From contig NZ_JACIFO010000005.1 in the NCBI RefSeq assembly GCF_014197445.1, positions 1-64,000 of the forward strand: a stretch of 64,000 nt of DNA, written 5' to 3'. A program made the translations under genes and the position numbers. Positions within the stretch are counted from its first letter, which is position 1, and each line of letters begins with the position of its first letter. The notes beneath the pieces are model-generated. The model had not been told where the DNA came from, made no database searches, and worked only from the letters and a program-made list of their open reading frames with translations. Shown here in pieces: positions 16,795 to 26,488 of this stretch. This DNA comes from Mesonia hippocampi. Its GTDB lineage: Bacteria > Bacteroidota > Bacteroidia > Flavobacteriales > Flavobacteriaceae.

Positions 16795-18456
16795 ATGAAA
16801 AAAATAGCAGTTTATATCATTGTACTTATTGTAGGAATTGGCATTGGCTATTTCTTACTAAATGCATCTGGCACATCAGATACCACAAGTACCACAACAA
16901 AAGAAAGTAGTAGTTGGACCTGTTCTATGCACCCACAAATCAATCAACCAGAACCTGGCGATTGTCCTATTTGTGGTATGGATTTAATCCCTGCCGATCA
17001 AGCAGAAGCAAACAGCAGCCCGCTACAAATTAAAATGACCAAAAACGCCATTGCCCTAGCCAATGTAGAAACAACACTTATTGATAATAATAATGAAAGC
17101 GCTAATCAAATAAAGCTTTCTGGAATCATTAAAGAAAGTGAAAATAACAAAGCACTTCAAGCAGCATATTTTAAAGGACGAATAGAGTTTTTATACACCA
17201 AAGAAACTGGCAAAAAAATAAAACGCGGGCAACTTATTGCCAAAATCTATTCGCCAGAATTGGTTTCTGCACAGCAAGAACTACTTACTGCCGCAGCAAA
17301 CAAAAGCTCCCAACCTGCACTTTATAACGCCGTTAAAAATAAATTAAGCACTTGGAAACTCACAGAAAAACAAATCAATAACATCGAAAAATCTGGAGAA
17401 GTGCTGCGAGATTTCCCTATATATGCCAATACCACAGGAACCATTACGTTAATTAATGTAGAAGAAGGTGATTATGTTCAAGAAGGCCAAATATTATTTG
17501 AGGTAAGCAACCTTAATGAAGTTTGGGCGGTTTTTGATGCCTATGAAAACCAAATAGGGGCGCTCCAAGAAGGACAAAAAATAACTATCGAGGCTTCTGC
17601 CCTAAGGCAAAACCCCATCGAAACAAAAATAGATTTTATAAGTCCTATTTTAAACACCACTACACGTACCGTTGGCATACGTGCAATTATCAATAATAAA
17701 GAGGATAAATTTAAACCAGGAATGTTTATTACAGGAGCTGTACACATTGATAGTAAAAATGAGGGTACGCAATTAAGCATCCCTGAAACCGCTGTATTAT
17801 GGACGGGAGAGCAATCTGTAGTTTATGTAAAACCCAAAAAAGACGAAAGTGTTTTTGAATTAAGAAAAATACGTTTAGGGCAAAAAACAGGAAATGCTTA
17901 TACGGTATTATCGGGATTAAAACCTGGCGAAGAAATAGTTACCAACGGTACTTTTACAGTAGATGCCGCAGCGCAATTACAAGGAAAAAAATCGATGATG
18001 AGCCTTGAAAACAAACCAAAAACACATTTACCCGAAAAAGCCCAAGAACAACTAAAGGAAGCTATTGCTGCTTATTTACAAATGAAAGATGCTTTTGTAC
18101 AAGATAATACATCAGAAATAAGTGCACAAGCCTCAAAAATGTTAGCCCATTTAGCTATTGATATACAAGAACCTAAAGAGGCTAAAGAAACCATTATCAA
18201 CGTAAAATCGGCGCTAGAGAAAATAGCAAAAGAAACCAATTTAGAAAAACAACGTGTATATTTGGTAGGTTTATCGGATAACTTTATCAAGTTTATAGAA
18301 AAAAACATGCAAGTAGACACTCCGCTTTATGTTCAACAATGCCCTATGGCTAATAACGACCAAGGTGCCGTTTGGTTAAGCACAGAAAAAGAAGTTCGCA
18401 ATCCCTATTACGGCGATAAAATGCTAAAATGTGGTAGTGTTATAAACAGCTTATAA
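16795..18456 (+). CDS. cusB: CusB-type periplasmic adaptor with HMBD and DUF3347 domains
   Basis: A 553-residue membrane fusion protein: N-terminal membrane anchor (4-22), a heavy-metal-binding domain (W41-TCSMHP...CPICGMDLIP-A67, with C43, M45, H46, C57, C60, M62), then the adaptor core with lipoyl/beta-barrel parts (about 85-400), and a C-terminal DUF3347 domain (about 415-553) ending CPMANNDQGAVWLS...NPYYGDKMLKCGSV. It links CusA to the TolC channel and probably hands metal to the pump. The fused DUF3347 domain duplicates the neighbouring stand-alone lipoprotein. Confidence 0.9.
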   Translation: MKKIAVYIIVLIVGIGIGYFLLNASGTSDTTSTTTKESSSWTCSMHPQINQPEPGDCPICGMDLIPADQAEANSSPLQIKMTKNAIALANVETTLIDNNNESANQIKLSGIIKESENNKALQAAYFKGRIEFLYTKETGKKIKRGQLIAKIYSPELVSAQQELLTAAANKSSQPALYNAVKNKLSTWKLTEKQINNIEKSGEVLRDFPIYANTTGTITLINVEEGDYVQEGQILFEVSNLNEVWAVFDAYENQIGALQEGQKITIEASALRQNPIETKIDFISPILNTTTRTVGIRAIINNKEDKFKPGMFITGAVHIDSKNEGTQLSIPETAVLWTGEQSVVYVKPKKDESVFELRKIRLGQKTGNAYTVLSGLKPGEEIVTNGTFTVDAAAQLQGKKSMMSLENKPKTHLPEKAQEQLKEAIAAYLQMKDAFVQDNTSEISAQASKMLAHLAIDIQEPKEAKETIINVKSALEKIAKETNLEKQRVYLVGLSDNFIKFIEKNMQVDTPLYVQQCPMANNDQGAVWLSTEKEVRNPYYGDKMLKCGSVINSL

Positions 18457-18463
18457 GTTGATA

Positions 18464-18503
18464 AAAAATCCATTAAGTTAGAATTCTAACTTAATGGATT
18501 TTT
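18464..18503. terminator. 40-bp perfect palindrome, bidirectional terminator
   Basis: Every position of 18464-18483 is complementary to 18484-18503, centred on GAATTC. With A-run on one side and T-run on the other, it terminates transcription from both cusB (plus) and the PAP2 gene (minus). Confidence 0.85.
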
Positions 18504-18525
18504 AAAATTTCCTTCTATGTTATTT

Positions 18526-19374
18526 TTAAAACGTTCCGGTTATTCCAAAACTTCCTGCGCCTAACTTTAGGTTCCACGATATTTTCTTTTTAGCTTTTCT
18601 AGCTTCCATTTCAGAGAGGGTTCCCATTTCTTTATCCAAATATTTATCTACAGATTCTACCACAGCAACCGTAAGTGCTAAGCTTAAAGCTACATCGGTT
18701 AACCAATGTGCTCCAGCTAAAAGCCTCGATACAGGAGAAATCATTCCTGCGGTTATCAAACTTGCTTTCACCCAAGGGTTAGAAAATTGTTTAGATAAGG
18801 CGTAAAAAGTAGTAAACGATAAAATCGTATGTCCTGAGGGAAAAGAATGGTATCCGCCTTCATTACTAAAAGGTTTAAAGCTAAACTTTCCTCCATCAGA
18901 AGGTCTTGCCCTACCGGTTACTGTTTTAGAAACCGTTTGTATTAAGCCCGCCGCACTCGCTGCAGAAATCATAAGAATTCCTGTTCTCCTTATTTTTTCA
19001 TTTTTAGTAAAAAGCCCAAAAAGGTAAACGCTTCCTGTTATTCCATAATTATTTTGTGGACTTCCAAAATACCAGCCAAAATCTTTAATTATATTAGGAA
19101 CATCGGGTTCGTGTTTTACAAAAAAATCAGAGGTTTGTTGGTCTATAATATTTAATCCTGCCGCCCCTACCACTACTCCAGCGGCAATCGCCCAATCGTC
19201 TTGTCCCCAGCTAAAAGGCCTGGAATAAGTGTACTTTAAGCCCCCAAACATAAGCTTGGCATCGTGTTTTGCTAACTGCCAAGTAGTTGGGGTTGTAACT
19301 TGTTGGGATTGTTCTTGTGCCTGTGTTGGCGCAAATAATATAACGAGTAAAACGCTTAGGATATACTTTTTCAT
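18526..19374 (-). CDS. PAP2-family phosphatase
   Basis: A 282-residue exported or membrane-associated phosphatase of the PAP2 superfamily. It has the three catalytic blocks KTVTGRARPSDGG (KX6RP), FPSGHT, and SRLLAGAHWLTD (SRX5HX3D). The N-terminus MKKYILSVLLVILFAPTQAQ is a signal peptide, so the domain faces the periplasm; lipid phosphate or undecaprenyl pyrophosphate are the usual substrates. I use the ATG at 19374. The longer frame starts at GTG (19392), which falls inside the -7 box. It converges on cusB and the shared palindrome. Confidence 0.85.
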   Translation of the reverse strand: MKKYILSVLLVILFAPTQAQEQSQQVTTPTTWQLAKHDAKLMFGGLKYTYSRPFSWGQDDWAIAAGVVVGAAGLNIIDQQTSDFFVKHEPDVPNIIKDFGWYFGSPQNNYGITGSVYLFGLFTKNEKIRRTGILMISAASAAGLIQTVSKTVTGRARPSDGGKFSFKPFSNEGGYHSFPSGHTILSFTTFYALSKQFSNPWVKASLITAGMISPVSRLLAGAHWLTDVALSLALTVAVVESVDKYLDKEMGTLSEMEARKAKKKISWNLKLGAGSFGITGTF

Positions 19375-19391
19375 AACAAAAATTGAAAACA

Positions 19392-19399
19392 CAAAAATA
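19392..19399 (-). promoter_or_regulatory. -7 box of the PAP2 gene
   Basis: The minus strand reads TATTTTTG 17 bases ahead of the ATG at 19374, which supports that start over the GTG at 19392. Confidence 0.45.
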
Positions 19400-19465
19400 C
19401 AATCTCTCTTAAAGATAGTCTACACTTCGTTTAAAAATTAGCATTATTACAAATAAAAAATCTTT

Positions 19466-19492
19466 CGTAATTTTAAATATTACGTAATTTTG
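19466..19492 (+). promoter_or_regulatory. promoter and dyad upstream of udk
   Basis: TAATTTTG (19485-19492) matches TAnnTTTG 16 bases before the udk ATG, with TTTC (19463-19466) 18 bases upstream as a weak -33. Between them lies an inverted repeat CGTAAT/ATTACG (19466-19471 and 19479-19484), and CGTAATTTT occurs twice directly. Confidence 0.45.
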
Positions 19493-19508
19493 CTCCAAAA
19501 ACATCTCC

Positions 19509-20117
19509 ATGCTTATAATTGGTATTGCCGGTGGTACCGGAAGCGGAAAAACAACCGTAGTAAAACTTATTACAGAAGAGCTCGAAGCTGATGAAGTTAC
19601 TGTGATTTCTCAAGATTCATATTATCGAGACAACAGTGATTTAACCTACGATGAACGCTGTAAAATAAATTTTGACCATCCACAATCGATAGATTTCGAT
19701 TTAATCTGCGAGCATTTAAAGCTCCTACGCCTAGGAAAAACAATAGAGCAACCCGTGTACTCGTTTAAAGAGCATAACCGTACTGGCGAAACCATTAGTA
19801 CTGCTCCAAAAAAAGTAATGATTGTTGAAGGAATTTTAATTCTTACCAACCCTGAATTACGCAAGCTTTTTGATATTAAAATTTATGTTCATACCGATAG
19901 TGACGAACGCCTAATAAGACGTTTAAAACGTGACATGAATGAGCGGGGACGCGACCTAAACGAGGTTTTAAACAGGTACCAAAACACGCTAAAACCTATG
20001 CACCAAGAGTTTATAGAACCCTCTAAAGAGTTTGCCGATATTATTATTCCTTACAACCGCTATAACACGGTAGCTATAGATATTGTTCAAACCATCATCC
20101 GTAATCGTTTAGTATAA
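19509..20117 (+). CDS. udk: uridine kinase
   Basis: A 202-residue P-loop kinase that phosphorylates uridine and cytidine to UMP and CMP in pyrimidine salvage. The P-loop GGTGSGKTT is at 8-16, followed by SQDSYYRD, the NFDHPQSIDFDL substrate segment and a lid with RLKRDMNERGRD. Its length matches the family. It leads an apparent operon: the FtsB-like gene starts 19 bp later and the mutase genes follow. Confidence 0.93.
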   Translation: MLIIGIAGGTGSGKTTVVKLITEELEADEVTVISQDSYYRDNSDLTYDERCKINFDHPQSIDFDLICEHLKLLRLGKTIEQPVYSFKEHNRTGETISTAPKKVMIVEGILILTNPELRKLFDIKIYVHTDSDERLIRRLKRDMNERGRDLNEVLNRYQNTLKPMHQEFIEPSKEFADIIIPYNRYNTVAIDIVQTIIRNRLV

Positions 20118-20136
20118 TTTTGTATCTTCGTAAACA

Positions 20137-20469
20137 ATGAATTACACACAATTAAAAAGTAAAACTTGGTTTAAAATCATCAGTAATAAGTATGTTATAA
20201 TTTTGCTTGTTTTTGGTGTTTGGATGCTTTTTTTTGATAGTAATTCATGGCTAATTCATCAGGAATTAAACCAAGAACTAAAAGAACTAAAAAATAACAA
20301 AACCTATTACGAAGAAGAAATTCTTAACGATAAAAAAACTATAAAAGACCTCAATCATCCCGTTGCTATAGAAAAATATGCACGTGAAAATTATTTTATG
20401 AAAAAAGATAATGAAGAGGTTTTTATTATAGAATATCAAGATAGTTTAAAAACAACAGTAAATGACTAA
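20137..20469 (+). CDS. FtsB/DivIC-type cell division protein
   Basis: A 110-residue septum formation initiator protein with one membrane segment (about 20-37) followed by a coiled coil rich in E/K/N/L (42-85), and the conserved PVAIEKYAREN..MKK motif near 86-102. Such proteins bridge FtsL and FtsQ-type proteins at the division septum. It overlaps the next gene by 8 bp. The link with methylmalonyl-CoA mutase is positional only and is common in flavobacteria. Confidence 0.85.
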   Translation: MNYTQLKSKTWFKIISNKYVIILLVFGVWMLFFDSNSWLIHQELNQELKELKNNKTYYEEEILNDKKTIKDLNHPVAIEKYARENYFMKKDNEEVFIIEYQDSLKTTVND

Positions 20470-21838
20470 AACATTGTTTGAAGATTTTTCGCCTACATCT
20501 GCTAAAGAATGGACGCAAAAAATTCAGGTAGATTTAAAAGGAGATGATTTTAACAGCCTTATTACCCATACTAACAATGGGATAGATATTAAACCTTTTT
20601 ATCATCTTGAGAATACGCCACAAACTCCTATTTCTGCAGCACCAACTCATTGGTACATTACAGAAAAATTTATCATCACCCATGCTAATCAACAAGAAGA
20701 GCTTAAAGCTAGCATAGAAAAAGGCACCGAAAGCCTTTGGTTGTTTTTCCCTAAAGAAATAGTAAACTTAACCGAGTTATTAGCAAACATAGCCCTAGAG
20801 AATACCCCAATTTTTATAGAGCTAGAAAACCTTAACAACACCCACCTTAAGGAATTAAAACGGTTTTTAAAAGAGCATAAAAACCACCAAATACGCTTAG
20901 GAATAGATATTGTAGGAAACTTAGCCAAAACAGGAAACTGGTTAACCAACCTAAAAAAAGATCATGATTTATTACTTGATTTCCTAGAGATACATGAACT
21001 ATGCTCGGTACAAGTTGCAATAAACACCCAAGTTTATCAACATGCAGGCGCCACACAAGTACAACAATTAGCTTATGCCCTTGCGCATGTAAATGAATAC
21101 CTAAATTTTATAACGCAAAAAATACCAAATATAAAGTCTGTTTTTAAACCCTTATTTAAAACAGCCATAAGTACCAATTACTTTTTTGAAACCGCAAAAC
21201 TTATCGCATTAAGAGACTTATATGCCACGCTGGCCGAAGCCTATGATATGCCAGAAGATATAGAAATTTTAGCTTTTCCTTCTACACGCAACAAAACCCT
21301 TTACGATTATAACGTAAACATGCTAAGAAGCACTACCGAGTGCATGAGTGCTGTTTTAGGTAATGCTAACTTTATTTGTAACATGCCTTATGATGAGATT
21401 TTTCACCATCAAAACAATTTTGGTAGACGTATTGCCCGAAACCAACTGCTTATCTTAAAAAACGAAAGCTACTTCGATAAAGTAGAAAACCCAACCGATG
21501 GAACTTACTACATCACGCATTTGGTAGAACAACTTTCCGAAAAAGCCCTCGATATTTTTAAACAAATAGAAAAAAGTGGTGGCTTTTTGGCCGCTCTAAA
21601 AGCAGGAACTATTCAGCGTAAGGTTAAAGAAAGTGCCGAAAAAGAACAAGCTCAATTCGATAAAGGAGAAATCACCCTTATCGGAACCAATAAATATCAA
21701 AACCCTGAAGATAAAATGGCACATGAACTCGAAAAAAGCCCTTTTTTACAAAAAGAAAAAAGGAAAACACTTATCGAGCCTATAATTGCCAAAAGATTAG
21801 CCGAAAAGTTAGAACAAACTCGTTTAAACGAAGAATAA
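20462..21838 (+). CDS. mutA: methylmalonyl-CoA mutase small subunit
   Basis: A 458-residue small (beta) subunit of the heterodimeric mutase. It has the TIM-barrel mutase fold ([18 protein letters not shown] near the start; [27 protein letters not shown] in the middle) but no cobalamin-binding domain, as is usual. It supports the catalytic large subunit encoded 16 bp downstream, interconverting succinyl-CoA and (R)-methylmalonyl-CoA. It is shorter than many small subunits (about 600-640 residues in other phyla) but typical of Bacteroidota. Confidence 0.92.
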   Translation: MTKTLFEDFSPTSAKEWTQKIQVDLKGDDFNSLITHTNNGIDIKPFYHLENTPQTPISAAPTHWYITEKFIITHANQQEELKASIEKGTESLWLFFPKEIVNLTELLANIALENTPIFIELENLNNTHLKELKRFLKEHKNHQIRLGIDIVGNLAKTGNWLTNLKKDHDLLLDFLEIHELCSVQVAINTQVYQHAGATQVQQLAYALAHVNEYLNFITQKIPNIKSVFKPLFKTAISTNYFFETAKLIALRDLYATLAEAYDMPEDIEILAFPSTRNKTLYDYNVNMLRSTTECMSAVLGNANFICNMPYDEIFHHQNNFGRRIARNQLLILKNESYFDKVENPTDGTYYITHLVEQLSEKALDIFKQIEKSGGFLAALKAGTIQRKVKESAEKEQAQFDKGEITLIGTNKYQNPEDKMAHELEKSPFLQKEKRKTLIEPIIAKRLAEKLEQTRLNEE

Positions 21839-21854
21839 TTTAAGAGAGAAAACC

Positions 21855-23975
21855 ATGTCGCGTAAAAATCTTCAACATATAAAGCTTAAAAAAGCTACAA
21901 ACAAAACCTCTAAAAGTACCTCTTTTAAGACTGCAGAGAATATTTCTATAAAAAATAAATACACGGCAGAAGACCGTAAAGATATACAGCACCTAAACTT
22001 TGTGGCAGGAATTGCCCCGTACTTACGAGGACCATATTCTACCATGTATGTAAAAAGACCTTGGACAATACGCCAGTATGCAGGTTTCTCTACCGCAGAA
22101 GAAAGTAATGCTTTCTATCGCAGAAACTTAGCTGCAGGTCAAAAAGGACTTTCCGTAGCATTCGATTTACCTACACACCGCGGATATGACAGCGACCACG
22201 AGCGTGTAGTAGGTGATGTAGGAAAAGCAGGAGTTGCCATAGATTCTGTCGAGGACATGAAAATACTTTTCGATCAGATTCCCTTAGATAAAATGTCGGT
22301 TTCTATGACAATGAATGGAGCCGTACTCCCCATAATGGCATTTTATATTGTTGCTGCAGAAGAGCAAGGCGTAAAACCAGCACAACTTGCAGGAACCATA
22401 CAAAACGATATTCTTAAAGAGTTTATGGTGCGTAACACCTACATTTACCCACCAACACCTTCGATGAAAATTATCTCGGATATTTTTGAATATACTTCTA
22501 AAAATATGCCTCGATTTAACAGCATAAGTATCTCGGGGTACCACATGCAAGAAGCAGGAGCTACTTGCGATATCGAGCTTGCTTACACACTAGCCGACGG
22601 ATTAGAATACATCCGTAAAGGTTTAGAAGCAGGAATGGATATTGATAGTTTTGCCCCTAGATTATCGTTTTTCTGGGCTATTGGAATGAATCATTTTATG
22701 GAAATCGCAAAAATGCGTGCCGGAAGAATGCTTTGGGCAAAATTAGTAAAACAATTCAGCCCTAAAAATCCAAAATCACTATCCCTACGTACACATTGCC
22801 AAACAAGTGGATGGAGCTTAACAGAACAAGATCCTTTTAATAATGTTGCTCGTACATGTATAGAAGCTGCCGCCGCTGCCTTTGGAGGAACGCAAAGTTT
22901 ACACACCAATGCTTTAGATGAGGCAATTGCACTCCCAACAGATTTTTCGGCCAGAATTGCAAGAAATACCCAATTATTCCTACAACAAGAAACTCAAATT
23001 ACCAAAACGGTAGACCCTTGGGCAGGAAGTTACTATGTAGAAAAGCTTACCGAAGAAATTGCAACCAAAGCTTGGAAACTAATCCAAGAGGTTGAGGAAT
23101 TAGGAGGAATGACCAAAGCTATCGAAAAAGGTATTCCTAAAATGAGAATTGAAGAAGCTGCTGCTCGAAAACAAGCGCGTATAGACAGTGGACAAGATAT
23201 TATTGTAGGTACCAATAAATATAGACTCGAAAAAGAAGATCCAATAGTAACACTAGAGGTTGACAACCAAACGGTAAGAAACCAACAGATTACACGTTTA
23301 AATTCTATAAAAGAAAATAGAGACGAGAAAAAAGTTCAAACAGCCTTAAATAAGCTTACCCAAGCAGCAGAAACGGCTCAAGGAAACTTACTGGCTTTAG
23401 CTATAGATGCTGCCAGGGAAAGAGCCAGTATTGGAGAAATAAGCATGGCTTTAGAAAAAATATATGGAAGACATAAAGCACAAATAAAATCTTTTAGTGG
23501 CGTGTATAGTAAAGAAATTAAAGATGATTCATCATTTAAAAAAGCACGAGAACTTGCAGATGCTTTTGCCGAAAACGAAGGTCGCCGACCACGTATCATG
23601 ATTGCAAAAATGGGACAAGACGGGCATGACAGAGGAGCCAAAGTAGTAGCCACAGGCTATGCCGATGTTGGTTTTGATGTAGATATAGGTCCGCTTTTTC
23701 AAACCCCTGCAGAAGCAGCGAAACAAGCTGTAGAGAACGATGTACATGTACTTGGGGTTTCCTCTTTAGCAGCAGGACACAAAACCTTAGTCCCACAAGT
23801 TATCGAAGAATTAAAAAAATTAAATCGTGAAGATATTATGGTCATTGTAGGTGGGGTTATCCCTTCTGCCGATTATGAATTTTTATTCGATGCTGGTGCT
23901 GTTGCCGTTTTTGGTCCTGGAACAAAAATTAGTGATGCCGCTATTCAAATTCTAGAGATTCTAAGCGATTTTTAG
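21855..23975 (+). CDS. scpA: methylmalonyl-CoA mutase large subunit
   Basis: A 706-residue catalytic subunit. The TIM-barrel domain (about 60-540) has the substrate region [27 protein letters not shown], and the C-terminal adenosylcobalamin domain carries the base-off motif DxHxxG as D589-G-H591-D-R-G594, with the later GGVIP and FGPGT loops. The B12-dependent isomerisation connects propionyl-CoA metabolism with the TCA cycle. The N-terminal 45 residues are lysine-rich and unconserved. Confidence 0.95.
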   Translation: MSRKNLQHIKLKKATNKTSKSTSFKTAENISIKNKYTAEDRKDIQHLNFVAGIAPYLRGPYSTMYVKRPWTIRQYAGFSTAEESNAFYRRNLAAGQKGLSVAFDLPTHRGYDSDHERVVGDVGKAGVAIDSVEDMKILFDQIPLDKMSVSMTMNGAVLPIMAFYIVAAEEQGVKPAQLAGTIQNDILKEFMVRNTYIYPPTPSMKIISDIFEYTSKNMPRFNSISISGYHMQEAGATCDIELAYTLADGLEYIRKGLEAGMDIDSFAPRLSFFWAIGMNHFMEIAKMRAGRMLWAKLVKQFSPKNPKSLSLRTHCQTSGWSLTEQDPFNNVARTCIEAAAAAFGGTQSLHTNALDEAIALPTDFSARIARNTQLFLQQETQITKTVDPWAGSYYVEKLTEEIATKAWKLIQEVEELGGMTKAIEKGIPKMRIEEAAARKQARIDSGQDIIVGTNKYRLEKEDPIVTLEVDNQTVRNQQITRLNSIKENRDEKKVQTALNKLTQAAETAQGNLLALAIDAARERASIGEISMALEKIYGRHKAQIKSFSGVYSKEIKDDSSFKKARELADAFAENEGRRPRIMIAKMGQDGHDRGAKVVATGYADVGFDVDIGPLFQTPAEAAKQAVENDVHVLGVSSLAAGHKTLVPQVIEELKKLNREDIMVIVGGVIPSADYEFLFDAGAVAVFGPGTKISDAAIQILEILSDF

Positions 23976-24046
23976 TCTGCTTTTATTTTAGTATAGTAAA
24001 ATTAAATGCTTAACTTTATGCTAATGCTAAATCTAAACATTAAGCT

Positions 24047-24910
24047 ATGCTAAAACAAGACGCCTTAAAAGGAAAGAACATTATCGTTACTGGAGGAGGA
24101 AGTGGCTTAGGTAAAGCCATGACCAAGTATTTTTTAACGGTAGGCGCCCAAGTTGCCATTACTTCTAGAAACCTAGAAAAACTTAAAAATACAGCCAAAG
24201 AATTAGAAGAAGAAACCGGCGGAAAATGTTTTGCAATTCAATGCGATGTAAGAAATTATGAAGAAGTAGAAAACATGTGCAAGCTTGCACATAAGGAATT
24301 TGGCAAAATAGATGTGCTACTTAACAATGCTGCTGGAAATTTTATTTCTCCAACAGAAAGGCTTTCTTCCAATGCTTTTGATACCATCATTGATATTGTA
24401 TTAAAGGGAACAAAAAACTGTACGCTTGCACTTGGAAAACATTGGATTAACGAAAAAGAAAAAAACAAATCGGTACTTAATATTGTAACCACCTATGCTT
24501 GGACGGGTTCTGCCTACGTAGTGCCTTCGGCCAGTGCAAAAGCAGGGGTGCTTGCCATGACACGTTCTCTTGCGGTAGAATGGGCTAAATATGGCATCCG
24601 TTTTAATGCTATTGCACCTGGACCTTTCCCTACAAAAGGAGCTTGGGATAGGCTATTGCCTGGAGATTTAAAAGATAAATTTGATTTATCTAAAAAAGTC
24701 CCTTTAAAACGTGTAGGTAAACATGAGGAATTAGCGCATCTTGCAGGTTATCTTGTTTCCGATTATTCTGGATATATAAATGGTGAAGTAATTACCATAG
24801 ATGGCGGAGAGTGGCTTCAAGGCGCAGGACAATTTAACTTACTCGAGCAAATTCCCGAAGAAATGTGGGATATGCTAGAAGCGATGATTAAGCAAAAGAA
24901 AAACAGTTAA
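24047..24910 (+). CDS. 2,4-dienoyl-CoA reductase-type SDR
   Basis: A 287-residue short-chain dehydrogenase. The NADP site TGGGSGLG is at 15-22 and NNAAG at 93-97. The usual YxxxK is replaced by SxxxK (S161, K165), with a tyrosine 15 residues before the lysine (Y150) in TTYAWTGSAYVVPSASAKAG, the arrangement of mitochondrial DECR1. It therefore probably reduces 2,4-dienoyl-CoA during breakdown of unsaturated fatty acids. It follows the mutase genes by 71 bp and may share their regulation. Confidence 0.85.
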   Translation: MLKQDALKGKNIIVTGGGSGLGKAMTKYFLTVGAQVAITSRNLEKLKNTAKELEEETGGKCFAIQCDVRNYEEVENMCKLAHKEFGKIDVLLNNAAGNFISPTERLSSNAFDTIIDIVLKGTKNCTLALGKHWINEKEKNKSVLNIVTTYAWTGSAYVVPSASAKAGVLAMTRSLAVEWAKYGIRFNAIAPGPFPTKGAWDRLLPGDLKDKFDLSKKVPLKRVGKHEELAHLAGYLVSDYSGYINGEVITIDGGEWLQGAGQFNLLEQIPEEMWDMLEAMIKQKKNS

Positions 24911-24911
24911 T

Positions 24912-25220
24912 TTAAGAGAACAATTCTACAAAATAGTTATACAAAGAATGTTCATAATAACGCATTCCTATAATTATGAGCATTCCTAATGCTATATACC
25001 ACCACATAAACTGTTGGCGTTTATACATTTTAAATCCTACAACGACCAATAATAAAGAAGGAATACACAAGATTAAGGTTGGTAGCGTTTCCATTTCATT
25101 AAAAGCACCTATAAAGCGCATGATAAAAAAAAGTGTTGAAAAAATAAAAACAACCTTTCCTAAAATATGTTTAAACCGATTAGCCAAAATTGGATTGGTT
25201 TCAGAGGGGTTTGCACGCAT
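24912..25220 (-). CDS. small three-helix membrane protein, function unknown
   Basis: A 102-residue protein with three predicted membrane helices (about 20-37, 45-65, 72-87) and a short cytosolic tail. I do not recognise its family. It starts 9 bp after ftsY on the same strand and so is probably co-transcribed with it. Its stop codon abuts the convergent SDR gene with a 1-bp gap, leaving no room for a terminator. Confidence 0.7.
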   Translation of the reverse strand: MRANPSETNPILANRFKHILGKVVFIFSTLFFIMRFIGAFNEMETLPTLILCIPSLLLVVVGFKMYKRQQFMWWYIALGMLIIIGMRYYEHSLYNYFVELFS

Positions 25221-25229
25221 AATCTATTT

Positions 25230-26192
25230 TTAAGCCTTCACTTGTTTAAAGAAAGAGTCTACAAATTCCATTTTATCAAATATTTGTAAATCTTCCATTC
25301 CTTCGCCTACTCCTATAAATTTTACAGGAATTTTAAACTGATCGCTAATTCCTATAACGACGCCTCCTTTTGCTGTTCCGTCCAGTTTTGTAACTGCTAG
25401 AGAAGTTACTTCTGTTGCTGCCGTAAATTGTTTTGCTTGTTCAAAAGCATTTTGCCCTGTAGAACCATCTAATACGAGTAGCACCTCATCAGGAACATTT
25501 GGGGTTACCTTTTGCATTACACGTTTTACTTTAGAAAGCTCATTCATTAAATTTACTTTATTATGCAAACGTCCGGCTGTATCTATCAAAACTACATCGG
25601 CATCTTGTTTTATGGCACTTTGTACAGTATCGAAAGCTACAGAAGCTGGGTCGCTTCCCATTTGTTGCTTAACGATAGGAATATCTACGCGGTCTGCCCA
25701 AATTTGTAACTGGTCTATTGCCGCAGCCCTAAACGTATCGGCTGCTCCTAGAATTACTTTTTTTCCTGCTTTTTTGTACTGATAAGCTAATTTTCCTATA
25801 GTAGTTGTTTTTCCTACACCATTTACTCCTACAACCATTATAACGTAAGGTTTTTTATCTGAGTGCTGGAAAGTTGCAGCATCATCACCTTGAGATTCGC
25901 TAAGCAAACTGGCTATTTCTTCGCGTAGTATTGTATCTAGTTCTGCTGTACCTAAGTACTTATCTTTAGCCACACGCTCTTCTATACGCTTAATAATTTT
26001 TATGGTGGTAGCCACACCTACATCACTGCTTATTAGAATTTCTTCTAAATCATCTAAAACTTCATCATCTACCTTAGATTTTCCTGCAACGGCTTTGCTA
26101 AGTTTATTAAAAAAGCTTGTTTTAGACTTCTCTAAGCCTTTATCGAGGGTTTCTTTTTTTTCTTTTGAAAATATTTTCTTAAACAAATTCAT
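25230..26192 (-). CDS. ftsY: signal recognition particle receptor FtsY
   Basis: A 320-residue SRP GTPase that docks ribosome-SRP complexes at the inner membrane. It has a short lysine-rich N-terminal A region (1-45), the helical N domain, and a G domain with GVNGVGKT (122-129), the DTFRAAA insertion-box region (152-158), DTAGR (204-208), and TKLDG. Its RNA partner, SRP RNA, is encoded at 44683-44775. A terminator separates it from DUF4295 upstream, and a TATATTTG box lies about 60 bp before the ATG. Confidence 0.95.
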   Translation of the reverse strand: MNLFKKIFSKEKKETLDKGLEKSKTSFFNKLSKAVAGKSKVDDEVLDDLEEILISSDVGVATTIKIIKRIEERVAKDKYLGTAELDTILREEIASLLSESQGDDAATFQHSDKKPYVIMVVGVNGVGKTTTIGKLAYQYKKAGKKVILGAADTFRAAAIDQLQIWADRVDIPIVKQQMGSDPASVAFDTVQSAIKQDADVVLIDTAGRLHNKVNLMNELSKVKRVMQKVTPNVPDEVLLVLDGSTGQNAFEQAKQFTAATEVTSLAVTKLDGTAKGGVVIGISDQFKIPVKFIGVGEGMEDLQIFDKMEFVDSFFKQVKA

Positions 26193-26254
26193 AATCTAAA
26201 AGTTTTATAGTTTTAGAAGTAAGCTTGGTGTGTTAGTATACAAATAACAGAGTG

Positions 26255-26262
26255 CAAATATA
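26255..26262 (-). promoter_or_regulatory. -7 box of ftsY
   Basis: TATATTTG on the minus strand, 62 bases before the ftsY ATG and just downstream of the terminator of the ribosomal gene cluster. No TTG at the ideal distance. Confidence 0.45.
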
Positions 26263-26276
26263 AGTATTATAAATAC

Positions 26277-26307
26277 AAAAAACCGCCTTGATTGATATCA
26301 AAGCGGT
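26277..26307 (-). terminator. terminator of the rpmB-rpmG-DUF4295 operon
   Basis: ACCGC-C-TTGAT (26282-26292) pairs with ATCAA-A-GCGGT (26297-26307) with one mismatch and a 4-base loop. On the minus strand a T6 run follows (A run at 26277-26282). Confidence 0.8.
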
Positions 26308-26328
26308 TTTTTATGATGTTTTAAAAAA

Positions 26329-26481
26329 TTACTTTTTATTGAAAAAGTCATTTACTTGATCTGGAGCCATAATTGCTTCTACAAAAGTGTATGCTCCTGA
26401 TTTTTTAGACCTTACCATCTTTACGGCTTTTGTCAGCCTTTTAGATCCTGTTTGTAACGATGCTACTGATTTCTTTGCCAT
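26329..26481 (-). CDS. DUF4295 family small basic protein
   Basis: A 50-residue protein read directly from the minus strand: it starts MAKKSVASLQ, has a basic middle (KRLTKAVKMVRSKKSG) and ends QVNDFFNKK. This is the DUF4295 family, which in Bacteroidota always follows rpmG. It is strongly basic and may be a ribosome-associated protein, but its function is not known. It lies 7 bp after rpmG and is the last gene before the terminator. Confidence 0.9.
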   Translation of the reverse strand: MAKKSVASLQTGSKRLTKAVKMVRSKKSGAYTFVEAIMAPDQVNDFFNKK

Positions 26482-26488
26482 AATATAT

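Noticed and set aside
24912-25220. Considered as a secE-like or other known small membrane subunit
   Set aside because: Three helices and no recognisable motif of those families; left as unknown.
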